This document shows, piece after piece, positions 60,956-64,000 of a stretch of 64,000 nt of DNA. The DNA comes from Stakelama flava (GTDB lineage Bacteria > Pseudomonadota > Alphaproteobacteria > Sphingomonadales > Sphingomonadaceae), in the NCBI RefSeq assembly GCF_019351405.1, contig NZ_JAHWZX010000011.1:1-64000 (forward strand), given 5' to 3'. The position numbers were made by a program, and so were the translations under genes. Each line of letters begins with the position of its first letter. Position 1 is the stretch's first letter. Under the pieces are notes generated by a model that saw only the letters and a list, made by a program, of their open reading frames with translations, did not search any database and had not been told where the DNA came from.

Positions 60956-61963
60956 ATGGGGCGATTTCTTGCGTTCGGCGAAGTCATGCTTCGCCTGTCG
61001 CCACCGGGCCGCCAGTTGTTGTTACAGACGCCGGGGCTGGACGTGTGGACGGCGGGCGCGGAAGCGAATGTGGCGAGCGCTCTGGCGATGCTGGGGCACG
61101 ATGCGGCGCTTGCGACGGCGCTTCCCGAAAACGCTCTGGGTGATGCCGCGCTGCGCAGCCTGCGCGCGCTTGGCGTCGATTGCCGCCATATCCAGCGGTT
61201 GCCCGGAAGGATGGGGCTGTATTTCGTTACACCCGGCGCGGGGATGCGGCCGACCGATGTGATATACGACCGCGCGCATTCCGCCTTCGCCGAAGCGGCA
61301 GTGGAGGCGTGGGACTGGGACAACCTGCTCGATGGCGTCGCGCATCTGCACCTGTCGGGGATCACGCCTGCACTTGGCCCCGTTCCGGCAAAAGCGGCGC
61401 TGGCCGCGGTCGAGGCGGCATCGCAGCGCGGTATCCGCATTTCGTTCGACGGTAATTACCGTGCCCGGCTGTGGGAAAGCTGGGACAGCGACCCGCGGTC
61501 GATCCTTACCCTGCTCGTGCAGCGCGCGCATATCCTGTTCGGCAATCATCGCGACATCGCCCTGCTGCTCGACCGTGATTTCGGCGGTGAGGGCGAAGCG
61601 CGGCGGCGGGCATCGGCCCGGGCGGCATTCGAGGCGTTTCCGAACCTTGAAGTGATCGCATCGACCGCGCGGCAGGTAATCGATTCCGATCATCATCACC
61701 TTTCGGCGCGGATCGATACGCCCGATGGCCATGCCCAGAGCGAGGAAATTGCGCTTTCGGGCATCGTCGATCGGATCGGGGCGGGCGATGCTTTCGCATC
61801 CGGCGTGCTCGACGCGCTGCTGAACGGCAGATCGATAGAAGCGGCAGCGGCCAACGGGCTGGCGCTGACCGCTCTCAAACATTCGCTGCCCGGCGATGCC
61901 AGCCTGTTCACCCGGCGCGACCTTGAAAGTTTCAGCATAGCCGGGGTCGATGTGCGACGGTAG
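60956..61963 (+). CDS. kdgK: 2-keto-3-deoxygluconate kinase (PfkB family)
   Basis: The 335-residue ribokinase-like enzyme starts GRFLAFGEVMLRLSPPGRQL, has the substrate-binding YDRAHSAFAEA and FDGNYRARLW region and the catalytic GAGDAFASGVLDALLNG motif. It phosphorylates KDG to KDPG, the end point of the kdu and uxu branches before the Entner-Doudoroff aldolase. ATG 60956 has GGGGAGACGGG upstream; ATG 60935 is an alternative. It ends the plus-strand operon. Confidence 0.9.
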   Translation: MGRFLAFGEVMLRLSPPGRQLLLQTPGLDVWTAGAEANVASALAMLGHDAALATALPENALGDAALRSLRALGVDCRHIQRLPGRMGLYFVTPGAGMRPTDVIYDRAHSAFAEAAVEAWDWDNLLDGVAHLHLSGITPALGPVPAKAALAAVEAASQRGIRISFDGNYRARLWESWDSDPRSILTLLVQRAHILFGNHRDIALLLDRDFGGEGEARRRASARAAFEAFPNLEVIASTARQVIDSDHHHLSARIDTPDGHAQSEEIALSGIVDRIGAGDAFASGVLDALLNGRSIEAAAANGLALTALKHSLPGDASLFTRRDLESFSIAGVDVRR

Positions 61964-62096
61964 GATGTATTGAACGTTCATTCAAATGACTTAATCGTCG
62001 GCTATGAAAAGTATCGGCTGATTGTCGGGATACCTGCTTCCCTTGTTAAAAATGGGTTCAACGGGTATTTAACCGGCAGATTGTCAGGAGATACCA

Positions 62097-64000
62097 TTGG
62101 TCGATCGTCGTAATTTCCTTCGCAACGTTGCCGCGCTTTCCGCTGCGGGCGCGCTGCCCGTTCCGATCGCAAAAGCGCTCGCCCAACCGGTGGGCAAGCG
62201 CACGGGTACGTTAAAGGATGTCGAGCATGTCGTGATCCTGATGCAGGAGAACCGATCATTCGACCATTATTTCGGAACGTTGCCCGGCGTTCGCGGCTAT
62301 GCCGATCCGCGCCCGATGCCGCTGCGCAGCGGCAAATCGGTTTTCCACCAGCCCGCCCCTGACGGCGGGGAGGTTTTGCCGTTCCGCATGAACGCGCGAA
62401 CGACCAGCGCGCAACTGCTCAAAAGCCTCGACCATAGCTGGAAGGGCGACGCGCGGCGCTGGGCCGATTACGATGTGTGGATCGACGACAAAACCCCCAT
62501 GACCATGGGCTATTTCAATCGCGCAGATGTGCCCTTCTATCACGCGCTTGCCGACGCGTTCACCGTTTGCGACTCCTATTATGCCTCGCTCCACGGGCCG
62601 ACCAATCCCAACCGGATGTATCTGTTCACCGGAACCAGCGGGCTTGCGGTTGGCAATGCCGGGCGGCAGGCGGTGCATAATGCCGATGACGGAAACTGGA
62701 CGGGCGATGCCAGCCGGGACAAGGCGGATTTCCCCGATGTCGCAACTTGGACCACCTATGCCGAGCGGTTGCAGAAAGCGGGGATAGGCTGGCGCGTCTA
62801 TCAGGAATATGACAATTTCGGCTGCAATTCGCTTGCCTATTTCAAACAGTTTCGCGGGTTGGACCCGTCGTCCGAACTGTATCGGCGCGGCCGCGCGATC
62901 GTGCCCGGATCGACCGCGGAAAATGCCGATGCGACCGATGGCGGGCATCTCGTCTCCGCCTTTGCCGCCGATGTTCAGGCCGATACGCTGCCGCAGGTTT
63001 CTTGGATCGTCACGCCGACCAAATTCACCGAACATCCCGAAGCGCCGCCGGCTTTCGGTGAATCGCTGACCTCTCGCCTGATCGAGGCGCTGGTTTCAAA
63101 CCCCGAAGTCTGGGCGAAAACCGCGCTGATCATCAATTATGACGAAAATGACGGCTTTTTCGATCATTTCCCCGCGCCACTTCCCGCGACCAATCGCCAG
63201 ATGGGGCTGAGTACCATCGATACGCGCGGCGAAACGTTCGAGGGGCAGTCCGTCGGGCTGGGCATGCGCGTTCCGCTCATCGTGATCTCGCCCTGGACGC
63301 GCGGCGGATGGGTCAATTCCGAAGTGCACGACCACACATCGGTCATCCGGTTCCTCGAAAGCCGTTTCGGCGTTCACGAACCGAATATAACCCCGTGGCG
63401 ACGCGCGGTAACGGGCGACATGACGAGCATGTTCGATTTCGCTGATCCCGATGGTTCCGCGCTTCACGCCTTCCCCGATACCGAGGATTATCTTGCGCGC
63501 GTCATGGCGGCGGCAAAATTGCCGCCGCCGCAGGTCCCGGCGAAACAGAGCGTGCCCGCGCAGGAACCGGGGCGTCGCCCGGTTCGGCCGCTACCCTATC
63601 GCATGGCGGTTGAGGACAGTTTTGATGACGGCGGTCTGGCGTTGCGCTTCGCCAATCAGGGCGAACAGGGCGTGGTGTTTCAGGTCTATGCACCCGAAAC
63701 CGAAAGCGCGGGTCCGTGGTTCTATACGGTAGAGCCGGGCAAGAGCGTCAGCGACCATTTGCCGGGACTTGCGGGCGAGGGGCGCTATGCACTCAGCGTC
63801 TTTGGCCCCAACGGCTATCTGCGCGAGTTTGCGGGAGAAGCATCGGGTAAGGCGCGAGCCGTATTGGTCCGGCTGGAAGAACGCCGTGACGGCGGGTTGC
63901 TGCTGAAACTTGCCAATCGCGGGTCGTCGCCGGTCGCGTTGTCCGTCGGCGCGCCCACCTATGGCGAAACCACGAACAGCGATGTGCATCTGGAACCGGG
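62097..64000 (+). CDS. Phosphocholine-specific phospholipase C (runs off the window)
   Basis: The frame starts at TTG 62097 after an AGGAGA ribosome site and is open to the window end (634 codons visible). A Tat leader is visible (VDRRNFLRNVAALSAAGALP). The phosphoesterase domain has VILMQENRSFDHYFGTLPGV with the catalytic region, LHGPTNPNRMYLFTGTSG and DENDGFFDHFPAP metal motifs. C-terminal DUF756 repeats begin near 63605. It would hydrolyse phosphatidylcholine or sphingomyelin in the periplasm. It does not belong to the pectin operon, being separated by 133 bases. Confidence 0.9.
   Translation, partial: MVDRRNFLRNVAALSAAGALPVPIAKALAQPVGKRTGTLKDVEHVVILMQENRSFDHYFGTLPGVRGYADPRPMPLRSGKSVFHQPAPDGGEVLPFRMNARTTSAQLLKSLDHSWKGDARRWADYDVWIDDKTPMTMGYFNRADVPFYHALADAFTVCDSYYASLHGPTNPNRMYLFTGTSGLAVGNAGRQAVHNADDGNWTGDASRDKADFPDVATWTTYAERLQKAGIGWRVYQEYDNFGCNSLAYFKQFRGLDPSSELYRRGRAIVPGSTAENADATDGGHLVSAFAADVQADTLPQVSWIVTPTKFTEHPEAPPAFGESLTSRLIEALVSNPEVWAKTALIINYDENDGFFDHFPAPLPATNRQMGLSTIDTRGETFEGQSVGLGMRVPLIVISPWTRGGWVNSEVHDHTSVIRFLESRFGVHEPNITPWRRAVTGDMTSMFDFADPDGSALHAFPDTEDYLARVMAAAKLPPPQVPAKQSVPAQEPGRRPVRPLPYRMAVEDSFDDGGLALRFANQGEQGVVFQVYAPETESAGPWFYTVEPGKSVSDHLPGLAGEGRYALSVFGPNGYLREFAGEASGKARAVLVRLEERRDGGLLLKLANRGSSPVALSVGAPTYGETTNSDVHLEP

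Noticed and set aside
1..64000. CRISPR array, rRNA operon, prophage or secondary-metabolite cluster
   Set aside because: I saw no regularly spaced repeats, no rRNA sequence and no phage structural or biosynthetic genes.

Overview
The window reads as the chromosome of a GC-rich alphaproteobacterium, most likely a sphingomonad (Sphingomonadaceae). The gene content points there: a SapC-family protein, RcnB-like periplasmic protein, RegB/RegA beside a cytochrome bo3 operon, large TonB-dependent receptors, LacI-controlled polysaccharide loci and an oxidative (Weimberg) xylose pathway. No rRNA gene or other species-level marker is present, so the genus is left open.

Region 1 (1-4638) is accessory DNA. 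It holds the 5' end of an IS701-type transposase, a HigBA-like toxin-antitoxin pair whose toxin frame is broken, a complete IS3-family element (1362-2694), a frame-broken membrane protein and a protein with a HEPN-like R-x4-H motif. It ends exactly at the 3' end of a tRNA-Glu gene, a classic island boundary. Region 2 (4639-19.7 kb) is ordinary chromosome: tRNA-Glu, recJ, a 2-oxoglutarate oxygenase, an RcnB-like protein, an orphan 2Fe-2S subunit with a class II aldolase, an enoyl-CoA hydratase, a complete tripartite RND efflux operon, a MraZ/AbrB-like protein with a small Cys-rich partner, galM and sapC.

Region 3 (19.8-29.8 kb) is a xylose/xylo-oligosaccharide locus: a secreted GH3 glycosidase, an alpha-ketoglutarate semialdehyde dehydrogenase, a LacI regulator, a sugar/H+ symporter, a lactonase, xylose dehydrogenase and a XylX-type dehydratase. 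Together these cover the Weimberg route except xylonate dehydratase. Candidate AGCGCT-type LacI operators lie beside three of these genes. Region 4 (29.8-38.1 kb) is one tightly overlapping operon, cyoABCD-surf1-regB-regA, encoding a quinol oxidase, its assembly factor and a redox-sensing two-component system. It is divergent from an MFS symporter, with a perfect 8+3+8 bp palindrome between them.

Region 5 (38.1-62 kb) is a pectin utilisation locus. A leftward operon encodes a TRAP transporter, a COG3618-type lactonase, an LldD-like oxidase, uxaC and uxuB. It diverges from a PL10 pectate lyase. Then come an MhpD-like hydratase, a LacI regulator, kduI-kduD, a type B carboxylesterase, a TonB receptor, a GH43 enzyme, an alpha/beta hydrolase, a DUF885 metallopeptidase-like protein and a 2-keto-3-deoxygluconate kinase. 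Five copies of one 14-bp operator (consensus TGACACCGGTTwCC) sit in front of these transcription units and define a candidate regulon of the local LacI protein. The likely flow is: extracellular cleavage by pectate lyase and debranching enzymes, uptake by the TonB receptor, then conversion by KduI/KduD and UxaC/UxuB toward 2-keto-3-deoxygluconate and its phosphorylation. uxuA and the KDPG aldolase are not in the window. The window ends inside a Tat-exported phosphocholine-specific phospholipase C.
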